A stretch of 64,000 nt of DNA from Adiantum capillus-veneris (GCA_014529385.2 CM043944.1:53185268-53249267); one strand, 5' to 3'; positions 45,935 through 60,548 are shown, counted from the first letter of the stretch. A program made the numbers and translations. The notes: generated by a model not told the origin, from the sequence alone.

Positions 45935-47393
45935 TGTCATAACATCTAATATCTAACCAACCCAAATGATTTTCTCATATTAAACTGATAATTTAATGTG
46001 GAAGAATAATCAGGAACAAGGGTTAGAATATAGATATGTGTTTATGGATCTGTCTCAACATGGAGCCAAGGATAAGAGGGGTCCAAATAAGAGATGGTAT
46101 GTTAAAGAGCAATGCTACCTAATGGAGCTTGAAGATTGTAGGGTTAGCTTCATTAAAGACCTCCAAAAGTTAGTGTTCAAAAGTCCTTTAACCTATGACC
46201 TTAGGCAAGCTAGGGCTGACCTTGAGGTGGGAATCCTGCCCAAGCATTAGGTGCTTGTTGGCTTGCTAAGTGTTAGTGAAAACTTTACCCAAAAACTTGA
46301 GGTGTTTCTCACATGCTTAAAAGACTAAAGTTCTTGAAGTATTCAATTCAAAGATAACTCTCAAGAGACATGAACATGCCATGCTTGATTGACTAAGTCT
46401 TTGAAGTATTTAATTCAACCAAATGACTTTATAAGCATAAAAGACACATGTTCAAATGATCCTCCACATGTGGCACTCATAATGTGTTTGAATGCTATTG
46501 GATAGGTTTTAAAGGGGTCCAATGAGAATTTAGATACATAAAAATAAATAATTAAGTTCTTTCTCTCAAAGAGGAAAAAGTGGACACGTGTCCAAATGAA
46601 ATAATAAAATAATACGAGAGAGAGAGAGAGAGAGAGAGAGGTGGACCAAGCATGAGAGGGGGGTATACTCTCTCTCTCTCACACACACACACACACATAT
46701 TCTCTCATTCTGTGGAGTGCAAAATGCAAGAGCTCCATCTCCTTCTCCAAGTTTGTTGAGAAGTGGAGAGCCTACACCAAAACTCTTGACTATGGAATGC
46801 AAATCCAACCAAGAGCCATGCTTCAATGCTTAAGCTTGCCATCTTCTTCATCTTCATTACTATGTTATTATGCTATGCTAAGCAAGATGAGTGATGATAA
46901 GTGAGGAACTATTTCTTTCTCCTATGGAATGTTTCTTCTTCCTCTTCCCTACCCTCATTCCCCGCTAGATTTCTCCACCTTCAAAGGTGTTTGAGGCCTT
47001 GGGACTGATGCTTGCGATAGTTAATGCTTTTTGCAAAGTTTATGTTAAGCCCGTGATGCATGAAGCTTTCCATATTCATAGCATCACCAAGGTCACAAGG
47101 AACACAAAGATTGTATTGTAATAAAGTCTCTCTTGATGGGAGAATCTATAATACAAACGTCTTTTGGAGGGGGGACCTGCTCCAAGTAAATCCAGTCCTC
47201 ATCTATTGTCATGTTCTCTAATACTCTCTCTCTTGCAAAATTATTGTTCATGGCAAGTTAATTAAGTACTTTGTTTATGCTACTACCATCAATTGAGTTC
47301 ACCCTCCAAGCTCTCAAAGTAATCTCACAAAAATGCTCACTCTAATTCTCTTAATTCTGCTATTCTCAAAGCTCATAGGCCATTTACATTACA
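45935..47393 (+). repeat. TE3 3' LTR
   Basis: Pairs with 24656-26091. It differs in microsatellite content: (GA)n at about 46616-46640 and (CT)n(AC)n at about 46669-46698 replace the single (CA)n of the 5' copy. It is followed by CACCT. Confidence 0.95.
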
Positions 47394-47459
47394 CACCTTC
47401 CTCCTTTGCTCATTTTGCCTCACCTACAGGCTTCATCACCAACATTTGTGTTTCATCGA

Positions 47460-48118
47460 CAAAGAAAAGTTGAAGCTCCCTCTCCCATCACTCCTAGAGT
47501 CCCCCTAATCAGCCATTTCTAACAAACAATTCGTGAAAGCATCCGTGCTAGTGCTAAAAAAAACATGGGTTTAATGTAATCCCACCTACAAATTGTTTTA
47601 AATTTGAACGTGAAAAAAGTTAGAAAATTTTAATATAGTCAATTTAGTATTTTTGATATATACATCAATGTAGGGGCTAGGTCGAATGACCTCGGCCCTC
47701 CATCTCTTTATCCTATTGCTTTTATTGGCAACCCCCCATCAAATCGTGTTAAATGAGTAGCAACCCTTGAAAAGTCGCAAACTCCTATTTCAAAGAAACG
47801 TTGAAGCTCCCTCTCCCATCTCCTAGAGTCCCCCTAATCAGCCATTTCTAACAAACAATTAGCAAAAGCATATGTGCTAGTGCTTTAAAAAACATGGGTT
47901 TAATGTAATCCCATCTACAAATTGTTTTAAATTTGAAGGTGAGAAAACTTAGAAAATTTTAATATAGTCAATTTACTATTTTTGATATATACATCAATGT
48001 GGAGGCTAGGTCGCATGACCTTGGCCCTCCAACTCTTTACCCTATTGCTTTTACTAGCAACCTCCCATCAAATCGTGTTTAATGAGTAATAACCCTTGAA
48101 AAGTCGCAAACTCCTATG
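47460..48118. repeat. Tandem duplication, unit about 331 bp
   Basis: Units start with CAAAGAAA at 47460 and 47791 and end with GTCGCAAACTCCTAT. They share nearly all sequence with scattered differences. No coding is visible and identity is unknown. Confidence 0.92.
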
Positions 48119-48494
48119 TCATTTTATTTATTGTTATAGTAACCATTGAGCTTTTGGATCAGAAATAAGTTTTGTGATGTTATTTTGAGCATTTGACCTA
48201 TTTTTTGACATCAATCATAATGCGGCCTCCATCTATGAGTAACTCGATGCTAAAGCAGGATAATTAGAGAGCACCTTGCAGAGGCGACCTAGCCCTGTGT
48301 TTATCGAGTTTTTGGAAGAAAAAAAAAATTGAGAATTGAAACTCTGTGCCTTCTCCTCTTTTGTCTTTAACTCCTACCATCCATTACTACAAGCATGATT
48401 CGGCATGTAGTAGTCCAAGAAGAGAGTCTTCTATAGACGGCCCTACGCATCACTCAAGGTCGTCTCTCTTCTCACAGATAGTTGCAAATGCTCT
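48119..48494. other. Intergenic, nothing recognised
   Basis: No coding or repeat evidence. Confidence 0.5.

Positions 48495-48577
<83 letters not shown>
48495..48577. repeat. (CT)n microsatellite
   Basis: About 83 bp of CT repeat just outside the TE6 5' LTR. Confidence 0.97.
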
Positions 48578-48581
<4 letters not shown>

Positions 48582-48628
48582 GATTGAGGAAAAGCTGACA
48601 CGTGACCGGGGGACGGGCTGTAAGTCGT

Positions 48629-51185
<2,557 letters not shown>

Positions 51186-51205
51186 TCTTTTGGTGCCCCG
51201 ACTGA
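51186..51205 (+). promoter_or_regulatory. TE6 primer binding site
   Basis: TCTTTTGGTGCCCCGACTGA directly after the LTR, closely like the TE2 PBS. tRNA not assigned. Confidence 0.65.
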
Positions 51206-51271
51206 GGAGCACATTGATAGCTCCTCGATGTTGAGTTCGTGATTCAAGATGTGGCAGAGTGTTGGTCCATT

Positions 51272-52406
51272 TTCCATGGTGATGAAGATGCGGACGAGTG
51301 GCTTGTAGATTTTTAGTTGTTTATGCTCTCATTGCGGATGCAAAGTGAAGAAGAAAAGGTGCAGACAATGCCATTGGTGCTGCGAGGTAAAGCAAAGGTA
51401 TGCTTTGATGGACTAGAAGTTGCGGATAAGCAAGATTGGGCTATTTTTTGAGAGCAGTTTCTGTGCCCATTTCATAAAGTGGTGTCGGATGTTGAAGCGG
51501 ATGCAAAGATCAAGGAGCTATGGCAAGAGGTGAGTGAAAATTTGATGCTTTTGTCACGATAAGTTAGAAGAAATCTGGAAGGATTGGGTTGTTGTCAAAC
51601 CGGAATGGTCAATGCGGATTGTTTCCAGCTAGAGAAGTTCCTAGCTTGTTTGCATCCTTGTGTTCAAGAAAAGGATGATTATGAATATCCGAAAAGCTAT
51701 GCCGAGGCGGTGAGAGTTGCTAGGGTAAAGAGCAGGAAAGTGAAGAGAAAAAAGGAGTTGGGCTTGTTGAAGCATATAGATCATGTGCCTGTGGGCGACG
51801 GCCAGGTGTTTGGTGGACCGACTGAGGATGGTGCCAAATGTGTGGAGGATGGAGCCTGTCGGGGTAAGGCCTTTGATCGATTATACTCCTTCGGAGTTAC
51901 CTATTTGTGAGATGCATGTGTCGATTGTGGAGGAGCTTGTCAACGAAGATGAGCCTTTGGTCAAGGAGAACCTGTGTGCAAAGGAGTGGGCAGATGCAAA
52001 ATGCCTAAAGCAGCTTGAAGAAATAGGGCATGTTCTTGTGGAGTGCTTGTACCAAAGGGTGGTAGATTGTAGCCAAGTTATTGATGTTGAAAGCTTGGAA
52101 TTGGATGACGAAAGTGGGCAAGATGATAATCCCACTCTTATAGAGCAAAGAGATGATGAAGATGTTGATATCGAGTCCACTTATGATGATGATGGTGAAA
52201 GCACCAGCTCCAGATTTTGGGTGATGAGTAGAGAGGGTAGCCTCGATGATGGATCCACATTCTATGGTGATGAGACGGATTTCGAGGAGTCTGTGTTGGT
52301 AAAGTTAAAGCTACCTTGTTATATGCATAAAGATGTGGTGGTGGCAACCACAAATGAAGAGCAAGTAAAAGTGTCGGAGTTTGGGAATGAAGATATGCAG
52401 GTATAG
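51272..52406 (+). pseudogene. gag: TE6 gag remnant
   Basis: FHGDEDADEWLVDF opens it (51272), with a TAG after it, then MPLVLRGKAKVCFDGLEVAD, a TGA, and KIKELWQEVSENL. This matches the TE2 gag order (FHG..DED, then K.WQEV). A second piece (51584-51910: QLEKFLACLHPCVQEKDDYE) and an acidic frame 51783-52406 (KEWADAKCLKQLEEIGHVLV, then DDDGESTSSRFWVMSREGSL) follow. No zinc knuckle was found. Stops and frame changes make it non-functional. Confidence 0.65.
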
Positions 52407-53124
52407 GGGTTTCCCAAGAAGGAGAGAGCTACTTTGACTATGGAAGAGGACAGGTCACATGAATAGATCGGCAGGAGGTGTTGGAGGAGCCATATGGCTC
52501 TATTTGCTTGGATGATGAGGATGATTGGGGGTTTGATGACCCAATAGGTGAGATGGATGGAGAAGCACAGGTGTTCGTTCAAAAAGTTTTGGCCAGGATA
52601 CAGATGATGTGAGGGCTAGCCCCTCCACAAGTGGAGACTCCTTTGGGAGAGCAAGAGTTCGCTTTGGTGGTTGTGTCAACAGAGGCTGTTGTGGGAGAGT
52701 ATGCATATCAACCGTAGTGACCTTCACAGGCTGTTCTACATGGTTGGGAGACAGGGTTGGATATGTTCGGTGAAGGTAGTGGTGTGTATGAGCATGATGG
52801 AATGCTCAATGATGTCTTGTTGGTGGTTAAAAATTGGCTTGTGGATGCCTGGGGCGAGGAAGGTATGCTGAGAGCAAGCTATGTGAACAATTGGCTATGT
52901 GTGGGAGTGCAACACTACAGAGAGATGTTGTTAGCATGTGAAGATGATCAATGTCAGGTGTTTGACCCAGTGGTGACTATGCAGGTAAAGCAGGGGGTTG
53001 GGCAACCCACTTGAACAAAGACAGCGGGATGCAGGTGCCAGTTTTGTACATATGCTAAGTGTTTTTGTGGTGTACAGAGAGTGTGTTTGGTGTGCAATTT
53101 TTTAGTGCAATAAGACCATGTGTG
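52407..53124 (+). other. TE6 interior, 3' part, unrecognised
   Basis: Contains a frame at 52757-53014 (GMLNDVLLVVKNWLVDAWGE and on) without recognised family. It may be further gag or acquired DNA. Confidence 0.4.
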
Positions 53125-53161
53125 GTTGAACATAAATGTTCAACAAGGGGGTGGGCAATGA
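53125..53161 (+). promoter_or_regulatory. TE6 polypurine tract with adjoining hairpin
   Basis: GTTGAACAT-AA-ATGTTCAAC (53125-53144), a perfect 9 bp hairpin, runs directly into AAGGGGGTGGGCAATGA, which abuts the 3' LTR. Confidence 0.65.
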
Positions 53162-54439
53162 TGGTGCAGCCAAAGTTGGTATGAGCTAGAAAGTGGTCTA
53201 TGCCAAACAGAGGCTGTAGGCAAGTGCAGTGCAGAAGGCTAGGGCAAGTACCAGGGTCCTGGGCGACCAAAGGGTAGCGGGAATGTATGTCCAAAGCAGT
53301 ATTTTAGGCCAAAGGTGTGCTGCAAAGAGCTAAGCATGTTGATGGCCTTCTATGCCCAAGGTGTGGATTTTATGTGCTAGAATGTGGTCTCCAGTGTGTT
53401 TTCCATGCTGGTCCAGACGGCTCATCAAACGGAGCTATGCAGGGAGAGATATGCGAGTTTGAAGGTGAGGGTGGTTGCAAATTCCCGACGGGATGGACAT
53501 GTGCGGCTTGGCCAGAGAAGTGGATGTAAAGTGATAGGGCTGAGATGCTCAATTTATGGAGCCTGTCAATCTTTTTAGATCGATGATCAGACTCACGGTG
53601 TGCAAGATATGAGCTATCGGGATCCGGGTTTGAGCCCACTTGACCGCATTGGAGGATGCGCCATCTGGTATCTTTTTGACCTCAACAAGGTTTTGGAAGG
53701 TGGAGGACATCATGTGAGGATAGCACAAATCGATAGTTCATCCATCGGATTCTCGGTCAGCGGGATACAACAGGATGAAGTCGGAAGCTAGTGTTAAGGA
53801 GGGGATTGACAGATGTTTTTTGCCTTTTTTGCGGCCTCGGATAGTGGGCTCGAAGAAGTCAAAAAATCGATGGATATTGCGCAGAACGAAGTCAGATATA
53901 TGAATTTGCGATCGGGCTTTACAGCTCTGGAATGGGATGTATGAGCAGGGGATGGGAATTGGACCAGGTTGGCACCCCAAGGTGGGGTTTCTCTCTCATT
54001 GAAGAGGTGTTTCTTTAAAATATTTTAAAGCCTTAAGGCTTGGAGGCCCAGGTAATGACACGTCGAGGCCGGATTATCCCATAGACGCAGCGAGGGGTTT
54101 GGAAGGGAAGCCTTTATAGGCTAGGCTGCGAGCCTCACTACGTACACAAAGGGGGAGAGAGGGGAGCTCCCTCACCCCGTGGCAATGGCGGGCCCCTTGC
54201 GGCGCTGTGTTGGCAGGGCCAGTGGCATTGGGCGTAGGTTTTGGAGGAGGAGAGGTGGCGCTGTGCACGCACCCACTAGACAGTTGTCAACGGTTGGGGT
54301 TATAGTACAATGATGACATGGTGTGCCCTTAAGGGCTAGTGCCCGTGGTCTGTTGGGCTAAATACCTTTTTAAAGGATAAATACCCCCCCCCCCCCCCCC
54401 CCAAATTGCGATGTCGCTATTGCCTAGAGGGAGGGGTCC

Positions 54440-54487
<48 letters not shown>

Positions 54488-55562
54488 CAGTTCAAGAGAT
54501 TTCCAAAAAGGCCAATCCCGCAGCCAGATGGTAAAGAGAGAAAGAGAGCCCTAGGAGGGCCGCCAGGTGTACAAGGAGCAAACCAAAGAGGCCATTCCAA
54601 GGCCAGCCAAACCAGACCAAGTAAAAGTAAAGGGCAAAGAGGGAGGCCGGGACCAAAAGGGCAAATGAGGAGAGAGAAATAGAGAGAGAGGGCAGGTGGG
54701 AGCCGGACAGAGGTGGTCAAAGGAAGAATCAAAGGAGCAGTGGAAGGGGTGGCCTTCCAAAGGGTGAAAAGATAAAGAAAAACAGGAAAAAATAAAAAAT
54801 GCGATATCGTTATTGCCCCTCCCCCCAAATGCAAAGAAATAGAAGGAGAGCAGATGAAGGCAGAGGCGGCTACCTCCTCCCAAAGTTACCAAATGTGGAT
54901 GCAAAGTGGACCAATCAAAGCTCAGATGCCCAAATTGAAAGGGGCACCCCTATAAAAACCATTTTTGAGCCATTTTTCATGCTTTTTGCCAGAGTAGGCT
55001 TCTTGCCAGGGCCTTGAGCCGGTGAGCCTACAGAGAGCCAAGATAGAGAGTGTGTGTGAGTTCTTGGGTTGGCTTTTTTGTGCAGAGGTGTGTGCCTGCA
55101 AAGCCCCAAGTGCATGTTTTCTTGCCCGGCGACCATATGGGTGCGCCGTTTGATGTAAACGAGTTGTAAAGAGTGTTTGTGCAGTGGTGAAGCCTCCATT
55201 GTGTTTGCTCTCACGTCATTACCCCTTCCCCCCCCTTCTCTTTCTCCTGCTCTGGTGTTTCCCCTCGGTGCCGGTAGTGTGGATGTGTGTGCCCCCCTGG
55301 ACCGACGGTGCTTTGTGTGAGAGAGTGAGATTGAGCAGTTGTGTGTGTGTGTAAGGGTGGAGACAGACCGTGGCAGTAGATGTGTGTTGTGTGTGGATTT
55401 GTGGAGCATGTGAGCAATGGAAATTGGGCAAACGGTGGTCTGCTAGTGTGAAGTGTGTTTTTGAAGGTGTTTTTCCAAGAGGATAGGGGTGTTGTGGATA
55501 CCCTGAGCTATAGAGAGGCCCTTGTGTTTGTGCCGGGCGTGTTCCCCCATTCCCCCTCTCCA
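53162..55562 (+). repeat. TE6 3' LTR
   Basis: Pairs with 48629-51185. At the place of the 5' (AG)n tract it has (CA)n (54443-54485). The long (GT)n is reduced to a few units near 55342. A C18 run lies at 54385-54402, longer than in the 5' copy. Confidence 0.93.
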
Positions 55563-55566
55563 TCGT

Positions 55567-56890
55567 CATCCTTTCATAGGTAGTATAGATTTCCTCTTTC
55601 TGGCAAAAGAAAAAAAAGATAAGGCATGTATGCACTATTAGGGCCTCTTTCCACATACAAAATGACAAAGAAATGGGCCATTGAAAACCATTGACATTAT
55701 AAATGTCCAGCATTCAAAATGGACTTTAGGCCATGCGGGAAATCTTTATGCTCTTCGCTAATGGGTTTCCCTCCATGCTAGTCATTTTTTGCCATAATTG
55801 GTGGTCATGAGTGGCAAAGAAACTCTACGTGTGGCCAAAACATATGGCAACAGAGGCCCCAAATGTGCGCATTTGCCTCTCCATGTGAATAAGCCCTTAA
55901 AAAATTGATTGGATTATGTATGAAAGATAAGGCATGACACTTATTTGTGTCATGAAAAGGAACGTATTACATTTTACATGCTCAATTTGGAATTAGGGTC
56001 CCAACAATATTTGAAACAAGTTGACGGTCACATTGGCATTTTCAGACATCTTTGATATTATGGTTTGTACGAGCCCGAAGGTGACGCGTCACATTGGCAT
56101 TTTAAGACATCTTTGATATTCTGATTTGTAAGAACCGGGTCTCACTTTGGTTTTGTGAGATTGATTGTACTAAATTATGTGTTGTAGTATAGTAGTCAAC
56201 CTTGAAAAAAACTGCTATTGGTTGCACGGTTGTCTCCAAAAAGGAATTTTCCTTCTGAAGGATAAGAGCCTAGTTGTCTTCTCTTGCTTTCCACCCGCCT
56301 GCCTCATTTGCGAGTAGCTGCCGTCGAAGAGGGTCATGAAAAGAGCTTGCTACTATGGCAGGATTGCTACCTGACGGCTTTGTCCAATCGAGTGAGATTT
56401 TTGCAATTAAACGAGGATCTTATTGATTTCGAGGGCATAAGGACAAAATATTTGACTTTTTACATGATGTAATGGAAGTTTAATGGTTGACCGACTAGCA
56501 GCCGGATGAAAGGCACGATAGCATGTCATGTGACCATGCTCTAAACTAAATGGAAACCATTGAAAGTTGAACTCTCGTTGGTTACAATCCCTATACAAAG
56601 GTTAATACACACAAAAACTTATAACTTTGGTTCTTCTCTTTATTTTACTAATATGAAAAACACTCAATGTGACCACCTAGTAGTAAAATCAAGTTAATGT
56701 TACAAATATCACAAATGCAATGTGGGACTCAACCCTAAGGCATCTCTCTCCTCCACGTGTCATCTCTCCTTTTGGCTCAAAGCCATGGGAGGAATCTCAC
56801 AAGATTCTGGTTAATGAGACACATATTTGGTCTTTTTATTTAAGATCCCCACATTGGTGACCTCTTTGAAAAGACCATGTGATCATATCA
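55567..56890. other. Intergenic with a 61 bp-period duplication
   Basis: No gene seen. A 42 bp block (TCACATTGGCATTTT..GTTTGTA type) occurs at 56028 and again at 56089. Short frames lack motifs. Confidence 0.6.
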
Positions 56891-56892
56891 TA

Positions 56893-57190
56893 AGCTTTCT
56901 CGATTGGTTAGCGCTTTGGGTGCTGGTAGCCAATCTGAGCTACTAACTAATGAGCGGATTGTGGGGGCTTTTGAGGTAAAAAGATCTATCAAGCAAGGCT
57001 GTTCACTAGCTCCCCTTTGTTTGCCATTGGATCTCATCCCCTCGTGACGATGCTTGAAGACAATGCTGCAACGGGGGAGATTCAAGGGATATCCCTTCCA
57101 ATAATGACCAACTTCTGGCAAAGTTGTTTGCAGATGATTCACTACTCTTCCTGAAAGCTTGTCCTCAAGGAGGAATCCCAAAACTCGAGC
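56893..57190 (+). pseudogene. LINE reverse transcriptase fragment
   Basis: Plus-strand reading ELLTNERIVGAFEVKRSIKQ then GCSLAPL (the R.G(V/I)RQGCPLSP box, about 56938-57012) and, after a frame change, LLAKLFADDSLLFLKACP. FADD at 57127-57138 is the catalytic box. This pair of boxes at this spacing is typical of plant L1-type non-LTR RT. Only about 300 bp remain. LINEs supply the machinery for SINEs such as the one at 21.1 kb, though no direct link is shown here. Confidence 0.78.
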
Positions 57191-59035
57191 GAGATTTTTC
57201 GAGCAATCCCTAAAACGAGCAGGACAAAGCAAGGCACACTATACAGAACAAAAACCAAACAGGGTTCGTTAGGTGCCTTCAAGCACAACAACAAAAAATA
57301 AAAACAAGATTGCACAAAACCCCTTGAACAAGGGTTTGGTAGAATTTTTCCTTTGAGGGGCTACAAGAATTGTAACCATTACAATGGCACATTGATATTG
57401 CTCTCCTCGAAACTTGTTGCCCTCAGATATTGGAAGCTCATTGCTACCACCAATGATCCTTGTTGGGGATAGTGGCACCATGATTCCAAGCGATATAAAT
57501 CTCCTATTCCTACCTCCTCAGGCATAGGACCTCATAGAGATTGTTAACAATTGGGTGTTTATATTTGAATCAAATCGTTATATATGATGTGGCCTACCAT
57601 GGAGGGGGTGGGAGAATTGGTGGTGTTGCCAACGATGGTGGTGACAAAGGTGTCTAGGGAGGTGGTAATGATTGGGGATTATAAGGAGTTCTTTGATAGA
57701 AGAATCAGTTTTGCCCATGTATCAGTTCTCCTTCACCCATCCATATCGATAAAAAAAAGAAACCTATGTTTAGTGTAATTCCACCAACAGGTTTCGAGAT
57801 TTATCTTCAAAATCAAAACGTATAAGGTGAGAAAACCTATCAACTTTAGAAAAAATTAGTGTAATAACCTTCTCCTTAATTTTCCATGTTTATATGAGTA
57901 CTACTCGAAGTTCCTAGACTGCTCAAGGTTCCTAGTTGCTGACTTGTCCGACGTGCCTCAATCCAGATTGCTCAGCCAATGCGCGATGCCCCTTTTGTCC
58001 CTATGTTGAACACACCTCTTAGAGTATGATTGTCATTGTAGCCCTCTCTACTGTTTTTCCTAACGCTGCTCAGCCCTCCATTGTTGTCCGTAATCTATTT
58101 GCTGTTTCGGAGTTGTACATCTATCAATGCCTCGTAGAAACCCAAATGGATGGTAGTCCAACTTTGCATCTATCCGCGTGTAGAATGATGTGGCATAAGC
58201 CTCGGTCAACCATCCTCACAATGCATATTGGCCCTTGGGGCATCAGAAAAGATCTTGGGCAATTTTACACGGGAATAGTTGGACCACCCCAACCTGCGAA
58301 CATCGGCAAACAAAGCTTGCAAGACCCAACTATGCCAATCTCGACCGAATGGGCAAACCTCATCTTTTACCCCCGCCTCGTAGTTGGCTGAAGAGTTCAC
58401 ACACAAAGTTGCTTCTAGTAGTTCAATGCAATACGCCAAAACTGCTTACAAGTGGTGTGGTTCTACCTGAGCTCGTGCGGATGTGCTCTTGCTTGCCCAA
58501 TTTTTGAGGCATTTTTGTCGTCTCCCATCAAATGTAGCTTCAGAGTGCATGGCATCCTTATATGGTACAACCTTGAGCATGTCTTGCATCTTCTTGTGCT
58601 TGTCGTGAGATACCAAGTTAACCATCATCTTTCATCAATTCATGTAGCCAAAAGCATGGGTGGCCTCCTTGTTACATGGCAACAATCCAACAATGACTTG
58701 CACCCTACAAGTATCATTACCTAGTGTTTGTAGCCTAGTATCATTACCTCTGAATCTGATCGACAAGGGCACCGACGGGTGGTTGTCGCTTTTAATCAGC
58801 AGATATAGAGAGTTTCTTCTTCAACGTGTGAAAATTATGAATGTATACCAATTTTCTTGCAAAGGGCACGCCAGCTTCCATGGCAGATGTTCAATTTTTG
58901 GTCCTCCTCTGCTATGTAGATCCCCTTCTTTAAACACACTTTGTCGCAGCAGGGCCTTTGTATTGTACGTCTAGTTAACAAGTGCTGCTTAGTTATTGCA
59001 AATGGACGTGATCAATCTTGGATCTAAGCTCTTTT

Positions 59036-59040
<5 letters not shown>
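57191..59040. other. Intergenic, nothing recognised
   Basis: Frames of 90-121 codons at 58026-58391 and nearby show no domain wording. They are not supported as genes. Confidence 0.5.

Positions 59041-59092
<52 letters not shown>
59041..59092. repeat. (GA)n microsatellite
   Basis: Imperfect GA tract, about 52 bp, just upstream of the FAD-oxidoreductase fragment. Confidence 0.95.
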
Positions 59093-59095
<3 letters not shown>

Positions 59096-59140
59096 CCTAA
59101 AGATCGAGAGCATCCCCATGGAAGAGAAGCAAGTAATTAC

Positions 59141-59625
59141 ATGCACAGTTTAGTGCCACATGCATTTCTTCTTCCTCTTCTGTTTCTTCATGTTACCATC
59201 AAGTCGAGCATCACAGCAGGCTGCTCTCCTCCAGCTTGCGTTTGCCTTCCCACTTCCGAATGTTGGCCTACAGAGGAGACATGGAACGCCTTAAACATCT
59301 CTGTGGGTGGACGCCTTCTTCGTATGCAGTCCCTTGCCATCCACGCAGCCTCAGCAAGTCGCATAGTGCTTCTGCATGTGCAAACATGCCTCTCATGCAA
59401 GCTCCCCTCTTCGCAACAATATGCATGCTACATGGGAGCTATCTCAGCATACTCAATTCAATTCTTGAATGCATCCAATGTGCAAAGTGCCATCATCTTT
59501 GCAACCCGACAACATCTCTGTCTTATGATCAAGTCAATTGGCCATGACAGTAAGGGAAAACAGCACCGCAGGAGCTTCTCTTAACCAGCTATGGATGCAT
59601 CATCTTAAGGGGATCACATGTTTGT
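59141..59625 (+). pseudogene. FAD-linked oxidoreductase (PCMH/VAO type), N-terminal fragment, frameshifted
   Basis: The start at 59141 gives a signal-peptide-like N-terminus (HAFLLPLLFLHV hydrophobic core). CVCLPTSECWPTEETWNALN and VGGRLLR then match the opening of secreted FAD-dependent oxidases. YSIQFLNASNVQSAIIFATR with CLMIKSIGHDSKGK is the start of the FAD-binding PCMH domain (pattern S.EDVQAAV.FA...L.LVIK..GHD..G.S). Right after this, in a run of four A (about 59557-59560), one extra base throws the frame to a stop at 59582-59584. The next frame goes on with the STAGASL and LWMHHLKG wording of the same domain until a TGA near 59625. The rest of the FAD and substrate domains are missing, so it is a truncated pseudogene or a lone exon. 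Substrate unknown. Confidence 0.65.
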
Positions 59626-60156
59626 GAGAGAAGGACTCACTGAGAGAGAGAGAGAGAGAGTCACCAGAATCAAGCCATATGGGAAAGGTGCAACAACAGC
59701 TCTACGAGAGAGAGAGAGAGAGGATGCACTTATTGCAGTCACCATTCTTGAGCAGCTTTGCGTACTAGTTTGTGCTCTCCAATAATAATCAGCTTCATGA
59801 AGTTCTCGGAAGGCTACGTGAAGATGGAGGAGGAGAGCGTCTCAGTCTCTCTATATAAATACTTGCTCTAGCTATCCACGCTGGCGTGGATGGCTACAGA
59901 GGGATTTGATATCAATATTTGTACATCGTGCAAAATAGGTGTGAGTAAATGCTCTGCATGGCGGCTGGCATGCATGTGCGAATACTTTCTCTGAAAATAC
60001 TCTCTCGCAGTCTCTCTAGCCATCCGCGCCAATATGTAAGCAGTTCTTTTCCTTTTGAATTGGAGGTCTTCAGTTCAAGAGTCATTAGATAGATCTTTGA
60101 GGTCATTTGGGATTGTCGCACTATGCACTATGTAAAACTTATCCTCTCTCCTTCTC

Positions 60157-60166
<10 letters not shown>
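59626..60166. other. Intergenic with GA tracts, TATA-like box and hairpin
   Basis: (GA)n at about 59641-59660 and 59707-59721. CTATATAAATAC lies at about 59850-59861. A perfect hairpin ATCCACGC-TG-GCGTGGAT lies at 59874-59891. No coding region is assignable downstream. Confidence 0.5.

Positions 60167-60231
<65 letters not shown>
60167..60231. repeat. (CT)n microsatellite
   Basis: CT tract preceded by a C run (from about 60156). Confidence 0.97.
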
Positions 60232-60235
<4 letters not shown>

Positions 60236-60492
60236 GGTTAGAGATAGATGCTTATCTTATTGGTTTCTCCATTGTGTTCTTCACTACTTAAAAAAACCAT
60301 TTATCGATATTTGTTTTAGGATCCAGGTAACCAAGTTTATGGCCAGATATGAGGTATTTAAAGGGATTCGTAACCGCAAAAGAAGCCCAATTTCAAATCA
60401 TCAAAATGAAGGCCCCGAAGATATTTACAATCAAGATTTGTTTGGTTCAACCACAAAATTTACACCACAATCTAAGATATAGAACTAATGGT

Positions 60493-60493
<1 letters not shown>

Positions 60494-60544
<51 letters not shown>
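60494..60544. repeat. (CT)n microsatellite
   Basis: About 51 bp of CT repeat. Confidence 0.97.

Positions 60545-60548
<4 letters not shown>

Larger units (their letters stand above)
24656..47393 (+). mobile_element. TE3: chromovirus (Ty3/gypsy) LTR retrotransposon, split by TE4
   Basis: LTRs 24656-26091 and 45935-47393, both TGTCATAA ... TTACA, flanked by the exact 5 bp duplication CACCT (24651-24655 and 47394-47398). The PBS after the 5' LTR is TTGGTATCAGAGC (initiator tRNA-Met). A PPT (AAGAGGAGAGGTAA) precedes the 3' LTR. Own internal DNA is 26092-29467 plus 44544-45934; the rest is TE4. Integrase ends in a chromodomain-like segment, placing it among chromoviruses. Gag, protease, RT, RNase H and integrase are all broken by stops, frameshifts and deletions. 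Confidence 0.95.

Noticed and set aside
58026-58724. Overlapping frames of 90-121 codons as host genes
   Set aside because: No recognisable motif, overlapping in several frames and on both strands.
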